Assembly: GCF_900113015.1 (NCBI RefSeq) | Contig: NZ_FONV01000002.1 | Location: 124,001 to 188,000 of the forward strand | DNA from: Actinoplanes philippinensis | GTDB lineage: Bacteria; Actinomycetota; Actinomycetes; Mycobacteriales; Micromonosporaceae | DNA length: 64,000 nt | Direction of reading: 5' to 3' | Part shown: piece after piece, positions 55,607-63,271 of the stretch | Numbering within the stretch: position 1 is the stretch's first letter | Layout of the letters: each line of letters opens with the position of its first letter | Made by a program: the position numbers and the translations under genes | The notes under the pieces: generated by a model | What the model saw: only the letters and a program-made list of their open reading frames with translations | Told to the model about the DNA's origin: nothing | Database searches by the model: none

Positions 55607-56117
55607 GCGCGAGATGGTAACAGCGGTTCACCGTCACCTCCGCTTATTGTCTTCGCGGGTGACCATGGTTCCGGCGGCCACCGCACGAAGTTCCGGAGTT
55701 TCCCGGCTTCCGGCGCTGACCGGGCTGCGAGGCCACCGACAGCCCGACGAGCGGCGGGTCAGGGACGGCGCGGACGGGAAGGTCGAGGGGCGAACGGCGG
55801 ACGACGGGCCAGATGGCGGGCGGCGGACGACGGGCCGGGAATGGCCGGCGGCGCGCGGCGGGCGGCGGGCCGGATGGCGGACGGCGGACCGGGAATGGCT
55901 GGCGGCGGACGGCGGCGCGGGGATGGCGGACGGCGGACCGGGAATGGCTGGCGGCGGCCGGCGGCGCGGGGATGGCGCACGACGGGCCAGATGGCGGACG
56001 GCGGACGACGGGCCGGGAATGGCCGCCGGCGGCTGGACGGCGGACGGCGGGCTACGGCCAGGGCAGGGCGACGAGGCGGTGGGGCGGTGGGGCGGTGGGG
56101 CGGTAGCGTTTCCGGGC
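55607..56117. repeat. 511-bp gene-free tract of G-rich tandem repeats
   Basis: The stretch contains two near-perfect 49-bp tandem copies (55874-55922, 55923-55971; unit begins atggcggacggcggaccg). A second 50-bp direct repeat has copies at 55801-55850 and 55979-56028 (acgacgggccagatggcgg...). The plus strand is strongly purine/G-rich. Several overlapping long frames exist in it, but all are repeat translations without protein character. The left end should hold the promoter of the MarR gene. Confidence 0.85.
56075..56104 (+). promoter_or_regulatory. Potential G-quadruplex just upstream of the cupin gene
   Basis: The 8-base unit ggggcggt is repeated three times in tandem, preceded by ggcggt, giving three GGGG runs and several GG runs within 30 bases on the coding strand. 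It ends 13 bp before the GTG start at 56118, where a ribosome site would be expected, and could fold in the mRNA leader. Confidence 0.5.
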
Positions 56118-56489
56118 GTGGGTGACGAGATCTATGTGGGGAACGCCGACCCGGATGCGCTTGCCGACAAGGGCTGGCTTATGGGGTATTTCAAGCCGGA
56201 AGGCGACCCTCGGCACAGCACCGACGTCGAGATCAAGTGGGGGCGGCACCCGAAGGGGGACCGGCGGGCGGCCTGGGTCCGCGGGGAGGAGCGCACCGCC
56301 CTGCTGGTGCTGATCAGTGGCTGCTTTCACATGGAGTTTCCGGAGCGCACGGTCGTCCTCGACAAGCAGGGCGACTACGTGGTGTGGCCCCGCGGAGTCG
56401 ACCACTCCTGGTATGCCGCCGAGGAATCGGTCGTCCTCACGGTGCGCTGGCCGTCCGTCCCCGGCTACGCCGTCCGAGCGGACGACTGA
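56118..56489 (+). CDS. Small cupin-like protein
   Basis: A 123-residue beta-barrel protein. It starts at GTG 56118; no ribosome site is seen, and a G-rich repeat precedes it. The sequence has KGWLMGYFKPEGDPRHSTDVEIKWG, RTALLVLISGCFHMEFPER, and GDYVVWPRGVDHSWYAAEES. The G(X)5HxE-like first motif is weak, while the second cupin motif with PRGVDHSW is clear. Close relatives in Streptomyces are often labelled signal peptidase I, which the sequence does not support. Ligand or enzymatic role is unknown. Confidence 0.78.
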   Translation: MGDEIYVGNADPDALADKGWLMGYFKPEGDPRHSTDVEIKWGRHPKGDRRAAWVRGEERTALLVLISGCFHMEFPERTVVLDKQGDYVVWPRGVDHSWYAAEESVVLTVRWPSVPGYAVRADD

Positions 56490-56810
56490 CCGGCAGGTCA
56501 CAGCACGCCGCGGCAGGCCGACGGCGGCCACGGCAGGCTACGGCAGGCCACGGCAGGGCGGAAAGATAAGCGGCAGGCCACGGCAGGCGGGACGACTGAG
56601 CGGCAGGCCAGAGCACGCCGCAGCAGGGCGGGACGACTGGGCGGCACGTCGCGGGCCCGGGGTAACAGTGCGGGGCGCCTCAGCCCGGCGGCCGCGTTTC
56701 GGTCGTGCGGGCGCAGGACCGTCGCGGGGTGGGGACGGGACGGGAACGATGTGGTCGGGGGCGGCCTGCGGCGTACCGGAAAGGGGTCTGGAAGGGTTTG
56801 ATCCGACGGG
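56490..56810. repeat. 321-bp gap with irregular cggcaggc repeats
   Basis: Between the cupin gene and the flavoprotein gene (convergent) lie many copies of cggcaggccacggcagg-like units (56490-56660). The region around the cupin stop (gacgactgaccggcaggtcac, from about 56482) recurs at about 56594 as gacgactgagcggcaggcca, so the gene's 3' end has been copied downstream. The right half (56660-56810) is not repetitive, and I see no gene in it. Confidence 0.75.
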
Positions 56811-58355
56811 TCATTCGGCCGGGTCGTGGTGGATGCGGGCCGCGGGGACGCCCAGCTGCTGGAGGACCGCGCTGGTGCCGGCGATCATGAGGGGCGGGCC
56901 GGCCAGATAGATCTCGTGGCGGGACCATTCGCCGTAGGCGGCCACCGCGTCGGTCACCAGGCCGGACGGGTACGGGCCGGGGTCGCCCTCGGCGACGACC
57001 GGGACGACGGTGGCGCGGGGGATCTCGGCGGCCAGAGCGGTGAGGGCCTCGATGTCGTAGAGCTCGGTCAGGTCGCGGACGCCCCAGAAGAGGACCGCCT
57101 GGCGGGTGTCGGCGGTGGCGGCCAGCTCGGCGAGCATCGCCTTCATCGGGGCCACCCCGGTGTCGCCGGCGATCATGAGGACGCCCCGGCCGGGCTCGGC
57201 GGGCAGGGACATGTCGCCCTCGGCGCGGGTGACGCGGATCCGGTCGCCGGGACGGGTGTGGTGGACGAGGGTGCCGCTGACGCCGGTCTCGGTCTTGGCC
57301 CGGACGTGCAGCTCGATGACGTCGTCGCGATGGGGCGCGCCGGCCAGCGAATACGGCCGCCAGATGCCGGGGACGCCGGGGACCTCGAAGCGGGCGTACT
57401 GGCCGGGACGGTACGGCATCGGCAGGAACGGGCGCAGCCGGACCACCGCCAGGTCGTCGCGGCGCAGGTCGTGCTCGACGACCTCGGTGTCCCAGACGGT
57501 CGGCTGGTACGCCGTGAGCGTCCCCCCGTGCACGATCCACTCGTACGTGTGCTGCCACGTCCAGCGCCACGCCTGGTCGAAATCCTGCCGCCAGGCCCCG
57601 GGAGCCATGCCGGTACGCATCGACTCGGCGAGGGCCGCGCCGACGAGGTGCAGCTGGTTCCACTGGAGGCCGCACTCGGCGAGCGCGGCGCCGAGCGCGG
57701 AACAGCCGGTGACCAGCGCGGGCGGGTCGTCCATGGTGTGGACCAGCCAGGTGATGGCCCTCGCCAGCTGGGCGCGCTGGCCGTCCGGTCCGCCGGGCAG
57801 GGAGCCGAGCAGACCCGGCTGCGCCTGCTGCAGCGCATGCCACAGCCGGCCGGCCACCTCCTCGGGGCCGCCCGCGAAGGTGAGGCTGGTGCTGAGCAGG
57901 CGCTGCGTGTCACGCAGGGCGGCGTCGTCGGCCGGGTCCATGCCGTCGCGGTGCGGCCCGGGGCCGGGCAGGGTCTTGCCGGGGAAGCCACGCGGGATCG
58001 ACGGGTACGCCTGGGCGGACGGGAACTCGGTGCCGGGCGCGCCGATCGGCCGGATCCCGGAGAGCGGCGGAATATACGGCACCGGGGTGGCCGGACCGGA
58101 CGGGTTGACACCCCCGACCGGCGGCACGACACCGCGGGCCAGGGCGGCGCCGGGGTCGCGGCGGGGCTTCTCCAGCTCCGTCTCCTCTTCGTCCTTCTCG
58201 GCCGCGTCCTTCTTGGCCGCGGCGATCTCGGAGAGCGCGGCGGCGGTGTCGGCCTCGCCCGCGGCGGCGGCGTCCGGAGCGTTCCGGCGCAGGCGGATGG
58301 CCCGCAGCAGGGACAGCAGATGCGGGTCTGACCCCGGACCCGAACCAGACGACAC
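56811..58355 (-). CDS. Flavohemoglobin-family reductase with heme-less globin domain
   Basis: A 514-residue protein starting at GTG 58355. Residues 1-150 are disordered, Pro/Ala/Lys/Glu-rich. Residues ~150-275 align to the flavohemoglobin globin (LVTGCSALGAALAECGLQW, LVGAALAESM), but the proximal His, the following Tyr and the B10 Tyr are Leu, Leu and Trp, so heme binding seems lost. Residues ~285-514 are a ferredoxin-NADP reductase module: YRPGQYARFEV, RPYSLAGAP (FAD), MIAGDTGVAPMKAML (NAD phosphate loop) and LAGPPLMI. It may pass electrons to an unknown partner rather than dioxygenate NO. It is divergent from the TrmH gene (51 bp). Confidence 0.82.
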   Translation of the reverse strand: MSSGSGPGSDPHLLSLLRAIRLRRNAPDAAAAGEADTAAALSEIAAAKKDAAEKDEEETELEKPRRDPGAALARGVVPPVGGVNPSGPATPVPYIPPLSGIRPIGAPGTEFPSAQAYPSIPRGFPGKTLPGPGPHRDGMDPADDAALRDTQRLLSTSLTFAGGPEEVAGRLWHALQQAQPGLLGSLPGGPDGQRAQLARAITWLVHTMDDPPALVTGCSALGAALAECGLQWNQLHLVGAALAESMRTGMAPGAWRQDFDQAWRWTWQHTYEWIVHGGTLTAYQPTVWDTEVVEHDLRRDDLAVVRLRPFLPMPYRPGQYARFEVPGVPGIWRPYSLAGAPHRDDVIELHVRAKTETGVSGTLVHHTRPGDRIRVTRAEGDMSLPAEPGRGVLMIAGDTGVAPMKAMLAELAATADTRQAVLFWGVRDLTELYDIEALTALAAEIPRATVVPVVAEGDPGPYPSGLVTDAVAAYGEWSRHEIYLAGPPLMIAGTSAVLQQLGVPAARIHHDPAE

Positions 58356-58406
58356 AGAAGAACCCTACCCGCATGCCCCGGCACACACGCCGCGAATAAT
58401 GCCGGT

Positions 58407-59255
58407 GTGCCAGCACTGACCATCACCGACCCGGACGACCCGCGGATCGGCGACTACCGCGCCCTCACCGACGTCGAGCTGCGGACCCGGTGGGAGCCGC
58501 CGAACGGGCTGTTCATCGCCGAGGGGGAGCTGGTGATCGGGCGGGCGTTGCGCGCCGGATACCGGATGCGCTCGGCGTTCGTCGACGAGAAACGGGCCGG
58601 CCAGCTCACCGGGCTGCCGGACGGCGCGCCGCTCTACACCGCTCCCCCGGCGGTCCTGGAGTCGATCACCGGATTCCACGTGCACCGGGGCGTGCTGGCG
58701 TCGTTCCACCGCCGTCCGCTGCCGGCGCTGCCCGGCCTGCTCACCCGGGCGCGCAGCATCGCCGTGCTGGAAGGGCTGAACACGCACACCAACCTCGGTG
58801 CGCTGTTCCGGAGCGCGGCCGCCCTCGGCATCGACGCCGTGGTGCTGTCACCGAACTGTGCGGACCCGCTCTACCGCCGGGCCGTCCGGGTCAGCATGGG
58901 TGAGGTGTTCGCCATCCCGTACGCGAAGTCCGACGACTGGCCGGGCACCCTCGCCGCGATCCGGGAGGCCGGGTTCACGCTGCTGGCGATGACCCCGGCG
59001 CCGGACGCGGTGGCGCTGCGCGCGCTCACCCCGCAGCAGCGGGAACGGCCGGCGCTGCTGCTCGGCGCGGAGGGGCCGGGGCTGACCCGGGCCGCGATGG
59101 ACGCCTCCGACGTACGGGTGGTGATCCCGATGTTCAACGGCGTCGACTCGCTCAACGTGGCGACCGCGGCCGCCGTGGCGTTCTACGAGCTAGGAGCGGG
59201 GAACCAGGCGGCCGCCGGTCCAGGCCAGGCCCATGCCGGCGGCCAGCAGCAGTAA
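58407..59255 (+). CDS. TrmH/SpoU-family RNA methyltransferase
   Basis: A 282-residue SPOUT enzyme that methylates ribose 2'-OH in rRNA or tRNA using SAM. The three SpoU motifs are present: GLNTHTNLGALFRSAAALG (motif 1, Asn and Arg), LLLGAEGPGLT (motif 2) and VIPMFNGVDSLNVATAAAVAFYEL (motif 3, knotted SAM site). The N-terminal part is a substrate-binding domain (LFIAEGELVIGRALRAGY). The C-terminal 25 residues overlap the opposite membrane-protein gene by 66 bp. RNA target is not deducible. It starts at GTG 58407. Confidence 0.92.
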   Translation: MPALTITDPDDPRIGDYRALTDVELRTRWEPPNGLFIAEGELVIGRALRAGYRMRSAFVDEKRAGQLTGLPDGAPLYTAPPAVLESITGFHVHRGVLASFHRRPLPALPGLLTRARSIAVLEGLNTHTNLGALFRSAAALGIDAVVLSPNCADPLYRRAVRVSMGEVFAIPYAKSDDWPGTLAAIREAGFTLLAMTPAPDAVALRALTPQQRERPALLLGAEGPGLTRAAMDASDVRVVIPMFNGVDSLNVATAAAVAFYELGAGNQAAAGPGQAHAGGQQQ

Positions 59256-59858
59256 CGCGCCGACCGTCGGGACCGGCGGGGCCGTCGCGGGGCCGGCGCC
59301 CATCGCGAGGGCGGCCAGCATCAGCAGCACCCCGTCGGCCGGGTTGACCAGCTTCGACCGGAAGACCGCCCAGCCGAGCAGCAGCAGCCCCGTCGCCGAG
59401 ACGACCACCGCGGTGGTGAGCAGGTCGGTGACGTGCCCCTCGGCCAGCGGAGCGCTCTCCACGACGGCGTTCTCGGGCAGCGCGGCCAGCGGGACCAGCA
59501 TCGTCCCGCCGGCCAGCGTGACCAGCAGCCCGGCCAGGGCGCACCGCCGGGTGCGGGAGCCGGCGAGCAGGCCGGCCAGCGCGATCACGGCGATCACGGC
59601 GAGCCAGCCGGCCAGCAGCCCGACCGCGAGCGGGCCGGGTGGGCTCTGGACGCCGAGCGTGACCCAGCCGTAGAGGACCGCGGCGGCCGGCAGCGCCCAC
59701 AGGGCCAGTCGTGCGTACCTGCGGACCGACCAGATCCAGATCGCGTCCCGGACCGGGAGCAGGTGTCCGTCCGACTCGGCCGGGGTCGGTGCGCCGACCC
59801 AGGCAGGGGCGACCCGCAGGGGCCGCCCACTCGCCGTCTGACGATGGCTGATGCTCAT
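59190..59858 (-). CDS. Hypothetical membrane protein
   Basis: A 222-residue protein with five to six predicted helices (LALWALPAAAVLYGWVTLGV, LAVGLLAGWLAVIAVIALAGLLAG, CALAGLLVTLAGGTMLVPLAAL, LLTTAVVVSATGLLLLGWAVF, GVLLMLAALAMGAG, GALLLLAAGMGLAWTGG). A hydrophilic 40-residue N-terminus carries VRDAIWIWSVRRYARL. No motif is recognised. It overlaps the 3' end of the TrmH gene by 66 bp in convergent orientation. Coding potential is supported by ATG plus a consistent membrane-protein profile. Confidence 0.68.
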   Translation of the reverse strand: MSISHRQTASGRPLRVAPAWVGAPTPAESDGHLLPVRDAIWIWSVRRYARLALWALPAAAVLYGWVTLGVQSPPGPLAVGLLAGWLAVIAVIALAGLLAGSRTRRCALAGLLVTLAGGTMLVPLAALPENAVVESAPLAEGHVTDLLTTAVVVSATGLLLLGWAVFRSKLVNPADGVLLMLAALAMGAGPATAPPVPTVGALLLLAAGMGLAWTGGRLVPRS

Positions 59859-59976
59859 GGCTCCGCCTCAGTAGCAGGGGCAACAAGCCGAGCGGCCGGG
59901 GGCACCGGTCGGGAATCCTGCTGCGAGCATGCCAAACGACACGCCTGAACTGCGGCCGATCTCACATATTCAGCGT

Positions 59977-60077
59977 TTCTCGATGTGCGCGATTCGGTCG
60001 GGATCGAGCGCTTCGGCGCTTCTGCATGTGCGCGATGCCGTCCGGATCGAGCGCTTCAGCGCTTCTCGATGTGCGCC
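59977..60077. repeat. 43-bp tandem repeat at the 3' end of the SPFH gene
   Basis: Units 59977-60019 and 60020-60062 are highly similar (ttctcgatgtgcgcgattcg type), and a third partial unit runs 60063-60077 into the coding end of the SPFH gene. The repeat therefore duplicates the end of the gene beyond its stop codon. The neighbouring gap 59859-59976 holds nothing else I can identify. Confidence 0.85.
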
Positions 60078-61150
60078 GCCCCGTCGTAGTCGGCGCCGCC
60101 GAGCGCCGCGGTCGGCGGGATCGGGTCCGGCGCGGGCAGCGCCTCGGTCTGGGCCTCCCGCACCTCGGCGTTGAGCCGTTCCGCCTCGGCCGCCGCCGCT
60201 TCGGCCGCCTCCGCCGCCTCCCGCTCGACCGCCGCCGGATCGAGGCCGCCGTGACGTGGCTCGTCGCCGGCCATGTTCGCCAGACCGCCCAGCGCCCCGC
60301 CCAGGCCCTCCAGGGCCTTGGTCAGCTCGGTCGGCAGGATCCACACCTTGTTGGCGGTGCCGTTGGCGATCTGCGGCAGCGACTGAAGGTACTGGTAAGC
60401 CAGCACCTTCTGGGACGGGTTGGCCTGGTGGATCGCGTCGAAGACGGTGCGGATCGCCTTGGCCTGACCCTCGGCCTGCAGGATCCGCGACTGCCGGTCA
60501 CCGTCGGCGCGCAGCACGGCCGCCTGCTTCTCGCCCTCGGCGGTCAGGATCGCGGCCTGCTTGTGGCCCTCGGCGTTGAGGATGGTGGCGCGGCGCTCCC
60601 GCTCGGCGCGCATCTGCTTCTCCATCGAGTCGCGGATGCTCGGCGGCGGCTCGATCGCCTTGATCTCCACCCGGGTGACCTTGATGCCCCAGCGGCCGGT
60701 GGTCTCGTCGAGCACACTGGACAGGTGCTTGTTGATCTGGTCGCGGCTGGTCAGGGCCCGCTCCAGATCGAGGGAGCCGATCACGTTGCGCAGCGTGGTG
60801 ACGGTCAGCTGCTCGATCGCCTGCAGGAAGTGCGAGATCTCGTAGGTGGCCCGCACCGGGTCGACGACCTTGAAGTAGAGCACCGTGTCGATCGACACGA
60901 CCAGGTTGTCGGAGGTGATCACCGGCTGCGGCGGGAACGAGACGACCTGCTCCCGCATGTCCACCTTGGTCCGGACCGAGTCGATGAACGGCACCAGCAG
61001 ATTGAGGCCGGGTGACAGGGTGCGCTGATACTTGCCGAGCCGCTCGACGACGTCCATCCGCTGCTGCGGGACGATCCGCACCGACTTGGCGAGAGTGATC
61101 ACCGCGAACAGGACGATCGCGATGCCGAGCACTGCCAGAACCACTTCCAT
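60056..61150 (-). CDS. SPFH/band 7 (stomatin-like) membrane protein
   Basis: A 364-residue protein. ATG 61150 follows GGGAG; the much longer frame upstream is a shadow of the NfeD gene. One N-terminal helix (VVLAVLGIAIVLFAVITLA) is followed by the SPFH domain: VRIVPQQRMDVVERLGKYQRTLSPGLNLLVPFID, QEQ-type dimer strands and WGIKVTRVEIKAIEPP. A coiled coil with repeated AEGxKQAA units (ILNAEGHKQAAILTAEGEKQAA) and an Ala/Glu-rich helix follow. The pair with an NfeD gene 14 bp upstream is the standard stomatin operon (QmcA/YbbK type), acting in membrane microdomain organisation or quality control. Confidence 0.94.
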   Translation of the reverse strand: MEVVLAVLGIAIVLFAVITLAKSVRIVPQQRMDVVERLGKYQRTLSPGLNLLVPFIDSVRTKVDMREQVVSFPPQPVITSDNLVVSIDTVLYFKVVDPVRATYEISHFLQAIEQLTVTTLRNVIGSLDLERALTSRDQINKHLSSVLDETTGRWGIKVTRVEIKAIEPPPSIRDSMEKQMRAERERRATILNAEGHKQAAILTAEGEKQAAVLRADGDRQSRILQAEGQAKAIRTVFDAIHQANPSQKVLAYQYLQSLPQIANGTANKVWILPTELTKALEGLGGALGGLANMAGDEPRHGGLDPAAVEREAAEAAEAAAAEAERLNAEVREAQTEALPAPDPIPPTAALGGADYDGAAHIEKR

Positions 61151-61164
61151 GACGTCGCTCCCTG

Positions 61165-61605
61165 CTAAACGTTGGGTAGGTCGTCGTGCCACACCAGGAG
61201 CGTCGCGCCGCGCAGCTCGACCACCCGCACGTGATCGCCCGGAGCGAAGACCTCCTGCGGGTCCGCGGCCCGGGCCTGCCAGAGCTCCCCGTCGATCTTC
61301 ACCATGCCGGCGTCGCCGGTGACCTCGTCGATCACCGTCCCGAGCGAGCCCGAGATCGCCTCGATGCCGAACGGCCGCTCCCCCGTCTCCACCGCCGGCC
61401 GGGCGTGTCGCAGGATGATCGGACGCAACGCCGCCACCGAGACGCCGGAGACGACCGCGAAGACGATCAACTGGATCAGCAGGCCCGCGCCGAGAGCGGC
61501 GGCGCCGGCCGCGGCCAGAGCGCCGGCCGCGAAGAAGATGACGAGGAACGTGGTGGTGAAGGCCTCGGCGATGGCCAGGCCTATGGCGAGGACGACCCAT
61601 AACAC
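61165..61605 (-). CDS. NfeD-family membrane protein, partner of SPFH protein
   Basis: A ~146-residue short-type NfeD protein. Two to three helices (LWVVLAIGLAIAEAFTTTFLVIFFAAGALAAAGA, LLIQLIVFAVVSGVSVAAL) are followed by a soluble OB-fold domain (GTVIDEVTGDAGMVKIDGELWQARA, EVFAPGDHVRVVELRGATLLV). The GGGGA site fits GTG 61605 best (8-bp spacing); a GTG at 61614 would sit directly on it. It is transcribed just ahead of the SPFH gene. It probably tunes oligomerisation of its SPFH partner at the membrane. Confidence 0.9.
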   Translation of the reverse strand: MLWVVLAIGLAIAEAFTTTFLVIFFAAGALAAAGAAALGAGLLIQLIVFAVVSGVSVAALRPIILRHARPAVETGERPFGIEAISGSLGTVIDEVTGDAGMVKIDGELWQARAADPQEVFAPGDHVRVVELRGATLLVWHDDLPNV

Positions 61606-61688
61606 GGCTTCCACTCCCCGATCGTGGCACGTCCGCGCACGCTCCGAACAGTTGGACTCATGAGTTCGTCACCAGGAGAGGACACACC

Positions 61689-62993
61689 GTGACATTGCTT
61701 CCGGAGACGTCCCGCCGGATCGATGAGATAGCCGCCCGCGCGCAGTCCACCGGCCGGGCGCCGTCGCTCGCGCTCGCCGTCGTCCGTGACCGCGCGGTCC
61801 TGCACTTCACCGGCGCCGGCGAGCAGCCCCGGCCGGACCCGAAGACCCAGTACCGGCTCGGCTCGATCACCAAGACGATCACCGCGACCCTGGTCATGCA
61901 GCTGCGTGACGAGGGGTTCTTCGCCCTCGACGACCTGCTCTACCGGCACCTGCCCGGCACCCCGATCGGCGGCGTCACCCTGCGCCAGTTGCTCGGGCAC
62001 GTCTCGGGGCTCCAACGCGAGCCGGACGGCCCGTGGTGGGAACGCAACGCCGGCGGCGACGTGGACGCGCTGCTGGCCGAGCTGACCTACGAGAAGCTCG
62101 CGGGCGCCCCGTACCGCCGCTATCGCTATTCGAACCTCGCCTACGGCCTGCTCGGCGCCGTCCTGGAACGGGTCACCGGCACGACGTGGAGCGAGCTGGC
62201 CGGCAGACGTGTCCTCGACCCGCTCGGGATGAAACGCACCAGCTACCACCCGGTCGAGCCGTACGCCCGCGGCTACGTCGTGCACGCCCTCACCGGCGCG
62301 CTGCACGAGGAGCCACGCCCGGACACCGGCGCCATGGCCCCGGCCGGGCAGCTGTGGTCGACGATCACCGACATGGCCAAGTGGGCCGCGTTCCTGGCCG
62401 ACCCGGCGCCCGCCGTCCTGGCCCGGGAGACCGTCGACGAGATGTGCGCCCCCGTGGTGATCAGCGATCTGGAGTCGTGGACGGCCGGTCACGGGCTCGG
62501 CCCGCAGCTGTTCCGGGTCGGCGAACGCGTCTACGTCGGCCACGGCGGCTCCATGCCCGGCTACCTCGCGCACGTCGCCGTGCACCGGGACAGCCGGCTC
62601 GGGGCCGTCGTGTTCGCCAACACGTACGGCCTCGACAACACCAGCATCCAGCAGGTCAGCCTCGACGCCCTGACCGCCGCGGTGGAGAGCGAGCCGGTTC
62701 CGGTGCCGGCCTGGCGTCCGCCGGCCGCGCCGCGGGGCGAGGCCGCCGAGATCTGCGGCCGCTGGTGGTGGATGGGCCGCGAACACTCGATCACCCCCGA
62801 CGGCGACACGCTGCTGATGTCCGGGCCGTATGCGGAGACGCGCTACGCGCGCGAGGCCCCGGACCGCTGGCGCGGCCTCTCCGGCCCCAACGAGGGCGAG
62901 GTCCTGCGCATCCTGCGGACCGCGGAGGGCAAGGCCGACCGCCTGGACATCGCCACCCTCCGGTTCAGCCGCGACCCCCTGCATCTGGCCTGA
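61689..62993 (+). CDS. Class C beta-lactamase-like serine hydrolase
   Basis: A 434-residue protein of the beta-lactamase/D-Ala-D-Ala-peptidase superfamily. It has the nucleophile motif SITK (in YRLGSITKTITATLVMQL), YSN (RYSNLAYGLLGAVLE) and HGG (VGHGGSMPGY) in correct order and spacing. A C-terminal ~90-residue beta domain (ICGRWWWMGREHSITPDGD) resembles the DUF3471-type extension of esterase or peptidase relatives. No signal peptide is apparent, so it is probably a cytosolic esterase or peptidase rather than a secreted lactamase. AGGAGAGG precedes GTG 61689. It is divergent from the NfeD/SPFH operon. Confidence 0.9.
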   Translation: MTLLPETSRRIDEIAARAQSTGRAPSLALAVVRDRAVLHFTGAGEQPRPDPKTQYRLGSITKTITATLVMQLRDEGFFALDDLLYRHLPGTPIGGVTLRQLLGHVSGLQREPDGPWWERNAGGDVDALLAELTYEKLAGAPYRRYRYSNLAYGLLGAVLERVTGTTWSELAGRRVLDPLGMKRTSYHPVEPYARGYVVHALTGALHEEPRPDTGAMAPAGQLWSTITDMAKWAAFLADPAPAVLARETVDEMCAPVVISDLESWTAGHGLGPQLFRVGERVYVGHGGSMPGYLAHVAVHRDSRLGAVVFANTYGLDNTSIQQVSLDALTAAVESEPVPVPAWRPPAAPRGEAAEICGRWWWMGREHSITPDGDTLLMSGPYAETRYAREAPDRWRGLSGPNEGEVLRILRTAEGKADRLDIATLRFSRDPLHLA

Positions 62994-63218
62994 ATCAAAA
63001 CCGGCACATGGTACGGCCACGCCTGCCTCAACCGCACCCACGCGTCCCGTAGCGTCCCCGCGAGGCGGCTGCCCGCTCCCGGCCTCCACCGCGCCCGCCG
63101 GGCATGTGCGCCGCTCCCCGGCCGGCCCTGGGAGCCGTCTCCCGGAGACCGAAACAGCCCCCCACGACCGGACAGCCGGCCCAGGACGTCACCACCCGGC
63201 CGGCTCCGGGAGCTGTTC

Positions 63219-63243
63219 CGCGGGCGCTGGAACCGCGCCCGCG
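63219..63243. terminator. GC hairpin between convergent genes
   Basis: Arms CGCGGGCGC (63219-63227) and GCGCCCGCG (63235-63243) pair perfectly around a 7-base loop. It lies about 30 bp beyond the stop of the leftward EamA gene and may stop transcription from both sides. A related hairpin with 10-bp arms sits at 63303-63325, inside the last codons of the EamA gene. Confidence 0.6.
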
Positions 63244-63271
63244 ATCACCGCCCGGCTGGTGGGACGAGACG

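Noticed and set aside
55607..56117. Overlapping ORFs in the G-rich repeat tract
   Set aside because: Translations are simple repeats (ADGGPGMAG-like, GRRTTGREW-like) in every frame, without ribosome sites or family resemblance.
61689..62993. Antibiotic-resistance beta-lactamase
   Set aside because: It has the SxxK/YxN/HGG set but no signal peptide and a C-terminal extension seen in esterase-like relatives, so resistance cannot be claimed.
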